From positions 154,987 through 218,986 of the forward strand of contig JAEYRB010000010.1 in assembly GCA_023409735.1 (NCBI GenBank): a DNA stretch of 64,000 nucleotides, in the 5' to 3' direction. This document shows, in pieces, positions 8,312 through 17,208 of the stretch. How positions within the stretch are numbered: the stretch's first letter is position 1; each line of letters opens with the position of its first letter. This DNA is from Bacillota bacterium. GTDB lineage: Bacteria > Bacillota > Clostridia > Acetivibrionales > DTU013. Both the position numbers and the translations under genes were made by a program. The notes beneath the pieces are model-generated. The model made no database searches, was not told the DNA's origin, and saw only the letters and a program-made list of their open reading frames with translations.

Positions 8312-9549
8312 GATTTTACACCTCCCAGTTTTTCATCCCTGAATTTTCTTGAAAAAGCTGCCAGACCGGGCTGTTTGAAGATTAAGGCGCTATCTATGCT
8401 TGACAGCGGCGTACGTTCACGGATAAGTGAGGTGTATATTCCTGCCTTATTTACATCACCTATCATTATATACCCCTTTAGCAGATCGTTTTTGTAAAAC
8501 AGCTTCTTAAGACTTTCTGAGCTGTGTTCTTCGTATTTTTCCCCGTCATAATTACCGGCAGTAATAATGTGCATTCCAAAAAAACCGATTGCATTCATGG
8601 GGATTGCTTTATTATAGACCATGCTGCCACCGGCCATATTGATACCGGCCACATGGCCTCCGTAGTAAGCATTTGGAAGCAAAGCCAGGACACGATCAGT
8701 GTCTGAGGAAATATCATGGCACTCAGTACAATCTCCTGCTGCAAAAATGTTTTCCAGGGTTGTTTCCATTTTGCTGTTTACGTTAATACCTTTATTTACT
8801 AAACCACCGGCGTCCTTAACAAGAGCTGTATTAGGGCGTACGCCCACTGCGGTGACCAATATGTCGAAGCTAAGTTCTTCTCCGCTTGTAAGGAGAGCGG
8901 CATTACCCCTGAACTCCTTAACGGAGGTGCCGAGCTTGAATTCTATACCATGTGTTTCAAGGTGTTTTTGGACCAGAGCTGCACCTTCACTGTCCAGTAT
9001 GCTTGATAGAATTGATGGTGCAAGGTCAATTACTGTAACACTGTTTACCCGTTTAGTTATTCCTTCGGCGCATTTAAGGCCTATAAGCCCCCCGCCGATA
9101 ATGAGAATCCTTTTGTCCTTACCAAGTACAGTATCCAGTGCGATTGCATTGTCAAGAGTCATAAAGCTGAAGTGGTTTGAAACTGTCTCCAAGCCCTTCA
9201 TAGGAGGTACAAACGGAGAGGAGCCTGCTGCAACAAGAAGCTTATCATAAATCACGCTCTCTCCGCTTTCGAGAAGCACCTGACATGCTATTGTATCAAT
9301 TTTCACAGCCTTTTTACCAAACTGTGCTGTGCACTTATTATCAGAATAAAAGGAGTCCGGCCTGTATTTCATCCTTTGTTCGTCTGTTTTTCCCTGCAGC
9401 AAGTAAGAAATAAGCGGGCGCGAGTACATATGATATGGCTCATCGCTTATAATTGTGATACTGCCTTTATTGTCAATTTCACGGATTCCCTCGACACAGC
9501 CTGCAGCAGCAGTTGAATTTCCTATTATAACATATCGCAATATACTCAC
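8308..9549 (-). CDS. FAD/NAD(P)-dependent oxidoreductase of the split glutamate synthase operon
   Basis: A 413-residue pyridine-nucleotide-disulfide-type flavoprotein. The first Rossmann motif is VIIGNSTAAAG (FAD), the second is IIGGGLIGLKCAEG near residue 150 (NAD(P)H), and the FAD-ribityl motif is IFAAGDCTE. It resembles rubredoxin and nitrite reductase flavoproteins. It overlaps both neighbours by 4 nt, between the polyferredoxin and the GXGXG subunit. I infer that it passes electrons from NAD(P)H through the polyferredoxin to the FMN subunit, taking the role of the usual GltD small subunit. Confidence 0.88.
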   Translation of the reverse strand: MSILRYVIIGNSTAAAGCVEGIREIDNKGSITIISDEPYHMYSRPLISYLLQGKTDEQRMKYRPDSFYSDNKCTAQFGKKAVKIDTIACQVLLESGESVIYDKLLVAAGSSPFVPPMKGLETVSNHFSFMTLDNAIALDTVLGKDKRILIIGGGLIGLKCAEGITKRVNSVTVIDLAPSILSSILDSEGAALVQKHLETHGIEFKLGTSVKEFRGNAALLTSGEELSFDILVTAVGVRPNTALVKDAGGLVNKGINVNSKMETTLENIFAAGDCTECHDISSDTDRVLALLPNAYYGGHVAGINMAGGSMVYNKAIPMNAIGFFGMHIITAGNYDGEKYEEHSSESLKKLFYKNDLLKGYIMIGDVNKAGIYTSLIRERTPLSSIDSALIFKQPGLAAFSRKFRDEKLGGVKS

Positions 9550-9974
9550 CTCTCTTCATATACTATAGCTTGGTTTGGACATCCTTCAATACATTTAGGA
9601 TTGCCTGAAGAATTTTCAATACAAAGCTCACATTTTTGCATAACTCCGTTATCGGCCGGCATAATTGCACCATATGGACAGGATAATATGCAAGTATAGC
9701 ACTGTACACATTTATCCTTATTGATGCGCACAACCCCATTTTCTCTAGTTAGAGCGCCTGTTATGCAGTTCATCACACATAGTGGTTCATCACAATGACG
9801 GCAGGAAACTGCAAAGCATATTTTCCCATCAGTCTCAACATGTATATTCGGTTGTATTTTTATATTTTTCAGTGCGGTAAACATATTATCCTTGCCTGAA
9901 TTTGCAAATGCGCAGTAGTATTCGCATAAATGACAGCCAAGGCACCAATCTTCGTTAACATAAACTCGCTTCAT
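9546..9974 (-). CDS. Polyferredoxin (4x [4Fe-4S]) electron-transfer subunit
   Basis: A 142-residue iron-sulfur protein of the DMSO-reductase-subunit-B type. Four cysteine groups are visible in order: CLGCHLCEYYC, CRHCDEPLCVMNC, CVQCYTCILSCP and CELCIENSSG...CIEGCP, enough for four [4Fe-4S] clusters. The ATG at 9974 follows GAGGTG with good spacing; a longer frame to 10010 would overlap the upstream gene and lacks a ribosome site. It is 10 bp after the FMN subunit and overlaps the flavoprotein by 4 nt. It probably links flavoprotein and FMN subunit. Confidence 0.88.
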   Translation of the reverse strand: MKRVYVNEDWCLGCHLCEYYCAFANSGKDNMFTALKNIKIQPNIHVETDGKICFAVSCRHCDEPLCVMNCITGALTRENGVVRINKDKCVQCYTCILSCPYGAIMPADNGVMQKCELCIENSSGNPKCIEGCPNQAIVYEER

Positions 9975-9984
9975 AGAAAGCACC

Positions 9985-11490
9985 TCACTCCCCGGCATGT
10001 TTGATTCCAAGTATTTCGAGCTCCTTTATGCCAAGTCCTATACCGCGGAGCATCAAGCGGTTTCCTCTAAGAGCTTCTATGGAGTTAATGCCCATTGCGC
10101 CCATAAGCTCTTTAATTTCGTGATTCCATGCAGTAACAAGGTTAACAAGCCTATGATAGGCGATATCAGGATTTAATCTTTTGACAAGCTCTGGGCGCTG
10201 GGTCGCAATACCCCAGTTGCATTTTCCTGCCTGGCAGCTTCTGCACAGGTGACAGCCTATGGCGAGCAGAGCGGCAGTTGCTATATATACGGCGTCGGCT
10301 CCAAGTGCTATAGCCTTTACAACATCGGAGCTGCTGCGTATACTGCCACCGATTACAAGTGAGACATCGCCTCGGATACCTTCATCACGCAGCCTTTGAT
10401 CTACGCTGGCAAGTGCAAGCTCCACAGGTATGCCTACATTATCTCTTATTCTTGTAGGAGCAGCTCCTGTGCCGCCTCTGAAGCCGTCTATAGCTATGAT
10501 ATCAGCGCCGCTTCTGGCTATGCCGCTTGCAATAGCAGCGATATTGTGAACAGCTGCTACCTTTACAATAACAGGCTTCTTATAGCTTGTGGCCTCTTTA
10601 AGGGAGTATACCAATTGTCTTAGATCCTCTATTGAATATATGTCATGATGAGGTGCAGGGGAGATGGCGTCCGAGCCCTCAGGTATCATTCTGGTCTTTG
10701 ATATGTCGCCTACGATTTTTGAGCCGGGAAGGTGACCGCCTATGCCGGGTTTAGCACCCTGACCCATTTTTATCTCAATTGCTGCACCTGCTTCAAGATA
10801 GCCCTTATGAACTCCAAAACGTCCTGAGGCAACCTGCACTATTGTATTTGGCCCGTATTGATAGAAGTCCTCATGGAGTCCGCCCTCGCCAGTGTTATAG
10901 CAGGTACCGAGCTCACTTGCGGCAAGAGCAAGGCTTTTGTGGGCGTTATAGCTGATGGAGCCATAGGACATGGCAGAAAACATGATCGGCATTGGAAGCT
11001 CAAGCTGAGGGGACATTTTTGTTTTAATAGTCCCATCCTCGTTTCTTTCTATTTTATCGGGCTTTTTGCCAAGGAATACCTTTGTTTCCATGGGCTCTCG
11101 AAGCGGGTCTATAGGTGGATTTGTCACCTGTGATGCATTTATTAGTATTTTGTCCCAGTAAACAGGAAATTCCTTAGGGCAGCCCATTGAGGACAAAAGC
11201 ACTCCTCCGCTGTCTGCCTGGCGGTATATCTCCTTTATAGACTGGTCGCTCCAGTTTGCATTTTCTCTGAAGCGGTGTTCTGAGGGCCTTATTTTAAGGG
11301 CCCTTGTGGGACACAAGGAAACACAGCGGTGACAGTTGACGCATTTTGCTTCGTCGCTGATCATAACACCAAGCTCTGAGTCAAAGCTGTGAACCTCATT
11401 TGCGCACTGCCTTTGGCAGACCTTGCATTGTATGCACCTGGAACTGTCCCGTACTACTTCGTAATCAGGATATATAAATTGTATCGGCAT
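9985..11490 (-). CDS. Glutamate synthase FMN-domain subunit with N-terminal ferredoxin (GltB2-like)
   Basis: A 501-residue glutamate synthase synthetic subunit, which reduces 2-iminoglutarate to glutamate at FMN. Residues about 18-60 carry two [4Fe-4S] motifs (CIQCKVCQRQC and CVNCHRCVSLCP). The TIM-barrel FMN domain follows, with YGSISYNAHKSLALAA, IEIKMGQGAKPGIGGHLPG, IAIDGFRGGTGAAPT and VIGGSIRSSSDVVKAIALGA. The 3Fe-4S cluster segment is CHLCRSCQAGKCNWGIATQ. This matches the archaeal-type, ferredoxin-bearing version. Its start codon shares one base with the stop of the glutaminase subunit (TAATG). Confidence 0.93.
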   Translation of the reverse strand: MPIQFIYPDYEVVRDSSRCIQCKVCQRQCANEVHSFDSELGVMISDEAKCVNCHRCVSLCPTRALKIRPSEHRFRENANWSDQSIKEIYRQADSGGVLLSSMGCPKEFPVYWDKILINASQVTNPPIDPLREPMETKVFLGKKPDKIERNEDGTIKTKMSPQLELPMPIMFSAMSYGSISYNAHKSLALAASELGTCYNTGEGGLHEDFYQYGPNTIVQVASGRFGVHKGYLEAGAAIEIKMGQGAKPGIGGHLPGSKIVGDISKTRMIPEGSDAISPAPHHDIYSIEDLRQLVYSLKEATSYKKPVIVKVAAVHNIAAIASGIARSGADIIAIDGFRGGTGAAPTRIRDNVGIPVELALASVDQRLRDEGIRGDVSLVIGGSIRSSSDVVKAIALGADAVYIATAALLAIGCHLCRSCQAGKCNWGIATQRPELVKRLNPDIAYHRLVNLVTAWNHEIKELMGAMGINSIEALRGNRLMLRGIGLGIKELEILGIKHAGE

Positions 11491-12584
11491 TATTTTGACC
11501 CCCTATCCAAAGTAACAATTACAGGCTCTCCGCCCCTTGGATACCATATCCTTGAGGGGGACGGCTCCATCATTCTAATGGCGCATTCCTCACTGGCGAA
11601 GTAAACTATATCGCCCTTCTCAGCTGCCACCATCGACCTTAGCTTAAGCCTGTCATTGAGTGCCATAAGTCCACCCTCAAAGCCCAACAATATTGAGAAA
11701 GGTCCCGTAATGAGCAAGCTGCTGAAGGTGTTCCTAAGGAAGGTAAGACGCTCCTCTTCCTTTTTGCTCTTTGTTTCTATAGTGCTCCAGAAGGGAGCTG
11801 CTATAACGCTGGCAGCCTCTTCAAGAGTTAAGCCCTGTCGTCTGAGCAGGTAGTCGAATATATATGTAATTACCTCGGTATCTGTAAGCAGAGTACACTT
11901 ATAACCAAACATCTCGATATATCTCCTGTTTGCATCATAGGAGGATATCTCACCATTATGCACTATGGAATAATCCAGCATTGCAAAGGGATGCGCCCCG
12001 CCCCACCAGCCGGGAGTGTTGGTCGGATAGCGGCCATGAGCTGTCCAGCTGTAGCCTTCATATTCATCCAGACGGTAGAATTCGCCCACATCCTCGGGGA
12101 AGCCCACTGCTTTGAATACGCCCATGTTCTTGCCACTTGAAAACACATATGAGCCTTTGTATTCCTTGTTGATCCTCAGTACCGCTCTGGCCATGTACTC
12201 CTTTTCATCAAGCTGGCTGTCTTTAAGCTTGTTGTTGTTGGGAGCTACAAAATAGCGCCATATTAATGGCTCGTTAACTATTTTTGGCGATTTGCGTATT
12301 GGAATTTTTGAAAGATTAATAACCTCAAACATCTTATCGAGATATCTCTCACATTCATCTCTAGCTGCTATGCTGTCGTAAAATATATGGAGAGCATAGA
12401 AGTCCTTGTACTGCGGATATATGCCATAGCCTGCAAAACCGCCGCCTAAACCATTGGACCTTTCATGCATAGTCGTCATGGACTTCACAATTGTTTCACC
12501 GCATATATTATTACCGCTTCTTGAGATTACACCTGCTATGGCGCAGCCTGACGGAATACGGATATCGCCTTCTCTTGGCAGCAT
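11490..12584 (-). CDS. Glutamate synthase glutaminase subunit, class II amidotransferase (GltB1-like)
   Basis: A 364-residue class II glutamine amidotransferase that would release ammonia from glutamine for the FMN subunit. The catalytic Cys lies in IPSGCAIAGVISR near residue 14, so an N-terminal propeptide must be removed to expose it. Other family motifs are WTAHGRYPTNTPGWWGGAHPF and YSIVHNGEISSYDANRRY. The ATG at 12584 is preferred because AGAAGGG lies at a proper distance; a TTG at 12593 is too close to that site. First gene of the glt operon, preceded by a promoter and a leader terminator hairpin. Confidence 0.92.
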   Translation of the reverse strand: MLPREGDIRIPSGCAIAGVISRSGNNICGETIVKSMTTMHERSNGLGGGFAGYGIYPQYKDFYALHIFYDSIAARDECERYLDKMFEVINLSKIPIRKSPKIVNEPLIWRYFVAPNNNKLKDSQLDEKEYMARAVLRINKEYKGSYVFSSGKNMGVFKAVGFPEDVGEFYRLDEYEGYSWTAHGRYPTNTPGWWGGAHPFAMLDYSIVHNGEISSYDANRRYIEMFGYKCTLLTDTEVITYIFDYLLRRQGLTLEEAASVIAAPFWSTIETKSKKEEERLTFLRNTFSSLLITGPFSILLGFEGGLMALNDRLKLRSMVAAEKGDIVYFASEECAIRMMEPSPSRIWYPRGGEPVIVTLDRGSK

Positions 12585-12603
12585 ATTCTTCAATCCCTTC
12601 TGT

Positions 12604-12655
12604 AAAAAATAAAAGCGCTCACAAAGAGATATGTGTATCTCTTAATGAACGCCTT
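12604..12655 (-). terminator. Leader terminator-like hairpin of the glt operon (candidate antitermination target)
   Basis: On the leftward transcript, GCGTTCA pairs with TGAGCGC and AAGAGATA with TATCTCTT around a CACA loop, followed by TTTTATTTTTT. It begins only a few bases after the predicted transcription start and lies before the first ribosome site, so it should block the operon unless read through. Confidence 0.8.
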
Positions 12656-12667
12656 TGTTCTTTTAAC

Positions 12668-12696
12668 AGTATATGCCTGTGCATATGATTTGTCAA
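12668..12696 (-). promoter_or_regulatory. Sigma-A promoter of the glt operon
   Basis: A consensus -35 TTGACA (12691-12696) and -10 TATACT (12668-12673) are separated by exactly 17 bp, reading leftwards. Transcription should start near 12661, directly ahead of the leader hairpin. Confidence 0.85.
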
Positions 12697-12820
12697 TAAT
12701 AAATGAATGATTTAATAACAAAACTTGCAGTAATGGCTTAAAAGAATGTTGAAATACAAACATTTGACTAACTAATAACAAGAATATGAAAGAAAATATT
12801 TAAAACTTGCATTTTTACTA

Positions 12821-12849
12821 TTGACAATGCATAAACATGATAGTAGAAT
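12821..12849 (+). promoter_or_regulatory. Sigma-A promoter of glnN
   Basis: A -35 TTGACA at 12821-12826 and a -10 TAGAAT at 12844-12849 with a 17-bp spacer. It is divergent from the glt promoter, with about 125 bp between the two -35 boxes. Confidence 0.85.
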
Positions 12850-12860
12850 GATTGCATTGA

Positions 12861-12910
12861 AACGGCAAAGACGCCGCAGGATTTAACTGTGGTGTCTTTG
12901 CCGTTTTTTG
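12861..12910 (+). terminator. Leader terminator hairpin of glnN (candidate antitermination target)
   Basis: A 12-bp stem AACGGCAAAGAC/GTCTTTGCCGTT continues into seven more pairs (three of them G-U type changes) around a GATTTAA loop and ends in TTTTTTG. It starts about 5 nt after the predicted transcription start and lies before the glnN ribosome site GAAGGGG. Confidence 0.85.
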
Positions 12911-12936
12911 TTTTAATTTTTTGAAGGGGTGAGATT

Positions 12937-15033
12937 ATGAGTAATGTACCTGAAATGTTCGGATGTATGGTATTCAATGATGCAGCAATGAAACAGAGAC
13001 TTCCAAAAGAAACATACAAGGCGATGCAAAATGCCATAAAGAATGGCCAGCGCCTTAATATCGACATAGCAAATGTAGTAGCAAATGCAATGAAGGATTG
13101 GGCAGCCGAAAAGGGTGCAACACATTTTACGCATTGGTTTCAGCCAATGACCGGTATTACAGCGGAAAAGCATGATAGCTTTATAGCGCCGGTGGAAGGC
13201 GGTAAGGTTATAATGGAATTTTCAGGAAAGGAGCTTGTACACGGCGAGCCCGATGCGTCGAGTTTCCCCTCAGGTGGACTCAGAGCTACATTTGAAGCCA
13301 GAGGCTACACTGCGTGGGATCCTACATCATACGCTTTTATAAAGGATAAGACACTGTGTATACCTACGGCCTTCTGCTCCTATGACGGAAAGGCGCTGGA
13401 TAAGAAAACGCCGCTTCTCAGGTCGATGGAGGCCATTAACAGGCAGGCACTTCGTGTCCTTAAACTATTCGGGAATGAGGATGTGACTTCTGTTAACACC
13501 ACGATAGGGCCTGAGCAGGAGTATTTCATTATCGACAAGGGTGTGTATGAAAGACGTAAGGACTTGATATTTGCAGGTCGCACACTTTTCGGAGCAAAAC
13601 CGCCTAAAGGACAGGAGCTGGAGGACCACTATTTCGGAGCTATTAAGCCCAGAATATCAGCATTTATGCAGGAGCTTGACGAAGAGCTGTGGAGACTTGG
13701 TGTGCTTGCGAAAACGAAGCATAACGAAGTAGCCCCGGCACAGCACGAACTGGCGCCTATTTTTGAGACCGTAAACATAGCAACAGATCATAATCAATTA
13801 ACTATGGAGACTATGAAAAAGGTAGCTCAGAAGCATGGAATGGTATGCCTGCTGCATGAAAAACCCTTTGCAGGTGTTAATGGAAGCGGTAAGCATAATA
13901 ACTGGTCGATCAGCACAAATACCGGTGTGAATCTTCTTGAACCGGGTGATACACCCCATGAGAACGCGCAGTTCCTGTTGTTTTTATGCGCTGTTATTAA
14001 GGCTGTTGATGATTATCAGGATCTCCTGAGAATATCAGTTGCAACAGCGGGTAATGACCACAGGCTTGGTGCAAATGAAGCTCCTCCTGCAGTTGTATCA
14101 ATATTTTTGGGAAGTGAGCTAAGTGAAATACTCGACTCTATCGAAAAGGGTACAGCCTATGATGTAAAGGAAAAGACGCAGTTGAAGGTTGGCGTCCATG
14201 TCCTTCCGCGATTCCCCAGAGATATGACAGACCGCAACAGAACCTCACCATTTGCCTTTACAGGCAACAAATTTGAATTCCGCATGCCCGGTTCATCTCT
14301 GTCTGTGGCGGGAGTTAACGTAGTGCTTAATACAGCAGTTGCTGAGGAACTGAGACAATTTGCCGACAGACTTGAGGTTTCACAGAGTTTGAATGATGAC
14401 CTGAATAAACTTATAAAGGATGTTGTAAGCCGGCATAAGCGGATATTGTTCAACGGAAACGGTTATGATGAGGAATGGATAAAGGAAGCAACTGAAAAAC
14501 GTGGGCTTCTCAATCTTAAGACTACACCTGACTGTATGCCTTATTTCCTGCATGAAAAGAACATAGCGCTGTTTACTTCCCACAGAGTATTTTCAGAGGC
14601 AGAAATGAAGTCTCGGTATGAAATACTCCTGGACAATTATTGTAAGACGATCAGAATAGAAGCTCTTACAATGCTTCAAATGTCAAAGCAGGATATCCTG
14701 CCGGCAATTTCGGCATATGTTAAGGAGCTAAGCTTGACAGCTGCCGCTAAGAAGCAGTGCGTTACAACGGCGGATTGCACATTTGAAGAAAAAACCGTTG
14801 AGAAGTTATCCGGATTATGCGCTGCAATTTATAGGAATATGAGCAGCCTTGATGCTATTATGCTTGATGTACAAAACAACAAGGATACTACGGATCAAGC
14901 TGTATTTATAAAGGATAATGTAATACCTATGATGAATGAGCTGCGCGCTACAGTTGATGAGGCAGAAACACTATGTTCAGCGAATTGGTGGCCGATGCCC
15001 ACATATGGAGAGCTATTGTTCAGCGTAAAATAG
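12937..15033 (+). CDS. glnN: Glutamine synthetase type III
   Basis: A 698-residue type III glutamine synthetase, the large dodecameric class found in Bacteroidetes, cyanobacteria and clostridia. Family motifs are present: FTHWFQPMTG near residue 65, IGPEQEYFIID near 190, NEVAPAQHELAPIFE, FAGVNGSGKHNNWS, AGNDHRLGANEAPPA and the FAFTGNKFEFRMPGSS box. Start ATG follows GAAGGGGTGAG. It is transcribed from its own promoter through a leader terminator and probably on into the amt-PII gene, 111 bp downstream with no terminator between. Two different glutamine synthetases in one island suggest separate roles, for example different nitrogen states. Confidence 0.96.
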   Translation: MSNVPEMFGCMVFNDAAMKQRLPKETYKAMQNAIKNGQRLNIDIANVVANAMKDWAAEKGATHFTHWFQPMTGITAEKHDSFIAPVEGGKVIMEFSGKELVHGEPDASSFPSGGLRATFEARGYTAWDPTSYAFIKDKTLCIPTAFCSYDGKALDKKTPLLRSMEAINRQALRVLKLFGNEDVTSVNTTIGPEQEYFIIDKGVYERRKDLIFAGRTLFGAKPPKGQELEDHYFGAIKPRISAFMQELDEELWRLGVLAKTKHNEVAPAQHELAPIFETVNIATDHNQLTMETMKKVAQKHGMVCLLHEKPFAGVNGSGKHNNWSISTNTGVNLLEPGDTPHENAQFLLFLCAVIKAVDDYQDLLRISVATAGNDHRLGANEAPPAVVSIFLGSELSEILDSIEKGTAYDVKEKTQLKVGVHVLPRFPRDMTDRNRTSPFAFTGNKFEFRMPGSSLSVAGVNVVLNTAVAEELRQFADRLEVSQSLNDDLNKLIKDVVSRHKRILFNGNGYDEEWIKEATEKRGLLNLKTTPDCMPYFLHEKNIALFTSHRVFSEAEMKSRYEILLDNYCKTIRIEALTMLQMSKQDILPAISAYVKELSLTAAAKKQCVTTADCTFEEKTVEKLSGLCAAIYRNMSSLDAIMLDVQNNKDTTDQAVFIKDNVIPMMNELRATVDEAETLCSANWWPMPTYGELLFSVK

Positions 15034-15058
15034 TCAGGTTAATTTTATAATTGTTTAA

Positions 15059-15125
15059 TTAATGCGTTGCCTGAAGGGCTACGGCAAAAAGACGAGAGGG
15101 GCTCGAGGTACCCGAAACTTTTATT
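15059..15125 (+). promoter_or_regulatory. Copy A of a four-copy leader RNA element (before amt)
   Basis: The conserved order is TTAATGCGTTG, a small hairpin GCCT-GAA-GGGC, TACGGCAAAAAG, a second hairpin in GGGGCTCGAGG..CCC, and CTTTTATT close to the ribosome site. The AAAAAG and CTTTT blocks could pair with each other. Related copies lie at 31710, 42668 and 55529. This copy has no terminator directly before it. Confidence 0.65.
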
Positions 15126-15144
15126 ATTCAAGGGAGGCGAATGT

Positions 15145-16872
15145 ATGGATAAATATCTAGAACTATTCTCTGATGTCAATACCATGTGGGTGTTAATAGC
15201 GTCAGCACTTGTATTCTTTATGCAGGCTGGGTTTGCTATGGTTGAAACCGGATTTACTCGTGCAAAAAATGCCGGAAACATTATAATGAAGAATATGATG
15301 GACTTCTGTATCGGGGCACCGCTTTATTGGATCGTGGGCTTCGGTATAATGTTTGGCACACAAAGTGCAATATTTGGCGGAATCGATATTTTAACACAGG
15401 GCGACTATAGCGCAGTGTTGCCGGAGGGTGTCAGCTTTTTCAGCTATTTTATATTCCAGACGGTTTTTTGCGGAACAGCTGCAACAATAGTTTCAGGAGC
15501 AATGGCTGAGAGAACTAAATTCAGTGCCTACTGCATATATAGTGCTATGATCAGTCTTATAATATATCCTGTATCAGGTCACTGGATATGGGGCGGCGGC
15601 TGGCTGGCTCAGTTGGGCTTCCATGATTTTGCTGGTTCAACAGCGGTGCATCTTGTTGGTGGTATATGTGCGCTTGTAGGCGCTTCTATACTTGGACCTC
15701 GTATAGGCAAATATGATAAAAATGGTAAACCTCAGGCAATTCCGGGACACAGCCTTACCTTGGGTGCACTTGGTGTATTTATACTATGGTTTTGCTGGTT
15801 TGGCTTCAATGGCGGTTCAACTGTATCAATGTCAAATGGCGGAGCTGAGCTGGCCGGAAAGGTTTTCTTCAACACGAATCTCGCAGCAGCAACCGCAACT
15901 GTAGCAGTTATGATAATTACATGGATAAGATATAGAAAGCCCGACGTGTCAATGACTCTTAACGGTTCCTTGGCGGGACTAGTAGCAATTACAGCCGGAT
16001 GTGACGTAGTAAACCCTTGGGCAGCAGCAGTCATAGGAATAATTGCAGGAACTGCAGTTGTATTCGGAATCGAATTTATTGATAAGGTAATGAAGATCGA
16101 CGACCCAGTCGGAGCCGTGGGCGTACACTTTATGAATGGTGCACTTGGAACGATTCTTACAGGTGTATTCGCTTCAAATGAAGCTCTCGAAGACATGGGA
16201 ATGAGCCGTCTGCACTTTCTTGGAGTTGAGGTTCTGGGCGTGCTTGTAACAACCTTGTGGGCGGGTGTAGCAATAAGTATAGTCTTCTTCATAATAAAGA
16301 AAACTGTTGGACTTCGTGCCGATGCCCAGGCAGAAATCGATGGACTTGATATTCATGAGCACGGCCTTGTGAATGCATACGCCGACTTCATGCCATCAAT
16401 TCCTGCAGTGAATGTGGATGTTGCACTGCCCGGTATACCTAAGGGCTCGATACCGGTTGATGAGGCAGTACCGGTTCAGCTTAAGACCTTCTCTGGAACG
16501 GTTACCGGCTCTGATGTAAAAATGAGCAAGGTAGAGATTATATTTAAGCAGGAGCGCTTTGAAGCTTTTAAGGAAGCAATGCTGGGAATAGGCATAACAG
16601 GAATGACTGTTACTCATGTGCTTGGCTGCGGTGTACAGAAGGGAAAGCCGGAATATTACCGAGGTATTATTCAGCAGATAGAGCTTCTGCCCAAGGTTCA
16701 GGTTGAGATAGTCGTTTGCAAGGTGCCTGTGCGAACAGTAATTGAAACAGCTAAGAGAGTATTGTACACAGGACATATAGGTGATGGAAAAATATTTGTA
16801 TATGATGTTGAAAATGTTGTAAAGGTTCGCACCGGTGAAGAAGGCTATGATGCTCTGCAGGATGTTGAATAA
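15145..16872 (+). CDS. amt: Ammonium transporter fused to a PII regulatory domain
   Basis: A 575-residue membrane protein. Residues 1-425 are an Amt/MEP/Rh channel with about eleven membrane segments and the motifs MVETGFTRAKN, ERTKFSAYC, FAGSTAVHLVGG, LWFCWFGFNGGS and DDPVGAVGVHFMNGALGT, including the pore histidines. The last 115 residues are a complete GlnB/PII domain starting MSKVEIIFKQERFEAFKEA, with a T-loop (GCGVQKGKPEYYRG) that keeps the Tyr. In other bacteria PII (GlnK) blocks Amt reversibly; the fusion makes this intramolecular. The start at 15145 follows GGGAGG, while a longer frame would read through the leader element. Confidence 0.95.
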   Translation: MDKYLELFSDVNTMWVLIASALVFFMQAGFAMVETGFTRAKNAGNIIMKNMMDFCIGAPLYWIVGFGIMFGTQSAIFGGIDILTQGDYSAVLPEGVSFFSYFIFQTVFCGTAATIVSGAMAERTKFSAYCIYSAMISLIIYPVSGHWIWGGGWLAQLGFHDFAGSTAVHLVGGICALVGASILGPRIGKYDKNGKPQAIPGHSLTLGALGVFILWFCWFGFNGGSTVSMSNGGAELAGKVFFNTNLAAATATVAVMIITWIRYRKPDVSMTLNGSLAGLVAITAGCDVVNPWAAAVIGIIAGTAVVFGIEFIDKVMKIDDPVGAVGVHFMNGALGTILTGVFASNEALEDMGMSRLHFLGVEVLGVLVTTLWAGVAISIVFFIIKKTVGLRADAQAEIDGLDIHEHGLVNAYADFMPSIPAVNVDVALPGIPKGSIPVDEAVPVQLKTFSGTVTGSDVKMSKVEIIFKQERFEAFKEAMLGIGITGMTVTHVLGCGVQKGKPEYYRGIIQQIELLPKVQVEIVVCKVPVRTVIETAKRVLYTGHIGDGKIFVYDVENVVKVRTGEEGYDALQDVE

Positions 16873-17208
16873 GACATTAAAATGACTATGATACACTGCA
16901 TGGATCGTCAGTACGGCATGTCCCATTCATACAGGCAGCCTGCAGAAATGTAATGCATGTAAGATATAGCTTAAAGACATAAGCCTTATCCGCAAGCAGT
17001 GAGCAGGTATGTAATGTACTCCATGTTAGAGTTAGCCATGTATTGTCTATTAATATGCAAGTGAATTATCTATCAATCAAAATTGAGTTGTTAGTAAAGC
17101 TGCGTTACTTACACCACGAGCATTAGACAGTGGGTAATGCTTCACACATGTGTGCGGTAGCGAAATACTCATGATTCATTACTAGAAGTAACTGATATAG
17201 TAAATCAA
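16873..17208. other. Intergenic region, no gene seen
   Basis: About 335 bases between amt and the asparagine synthetase leader. I find no terminator with a T run and no open frame with a ribosome site. It may hold the promoter of the following gene, but no consensus -35/-10 pair stands out. Confidence 0.5.

Noticed and set aside
12604..12910. The two hairpins as ordinary transcript-end terminators of upstream genes
   Set aside because: The genes on both sides are divergent and each hairpin lies downstream of a promoter that reads into it.
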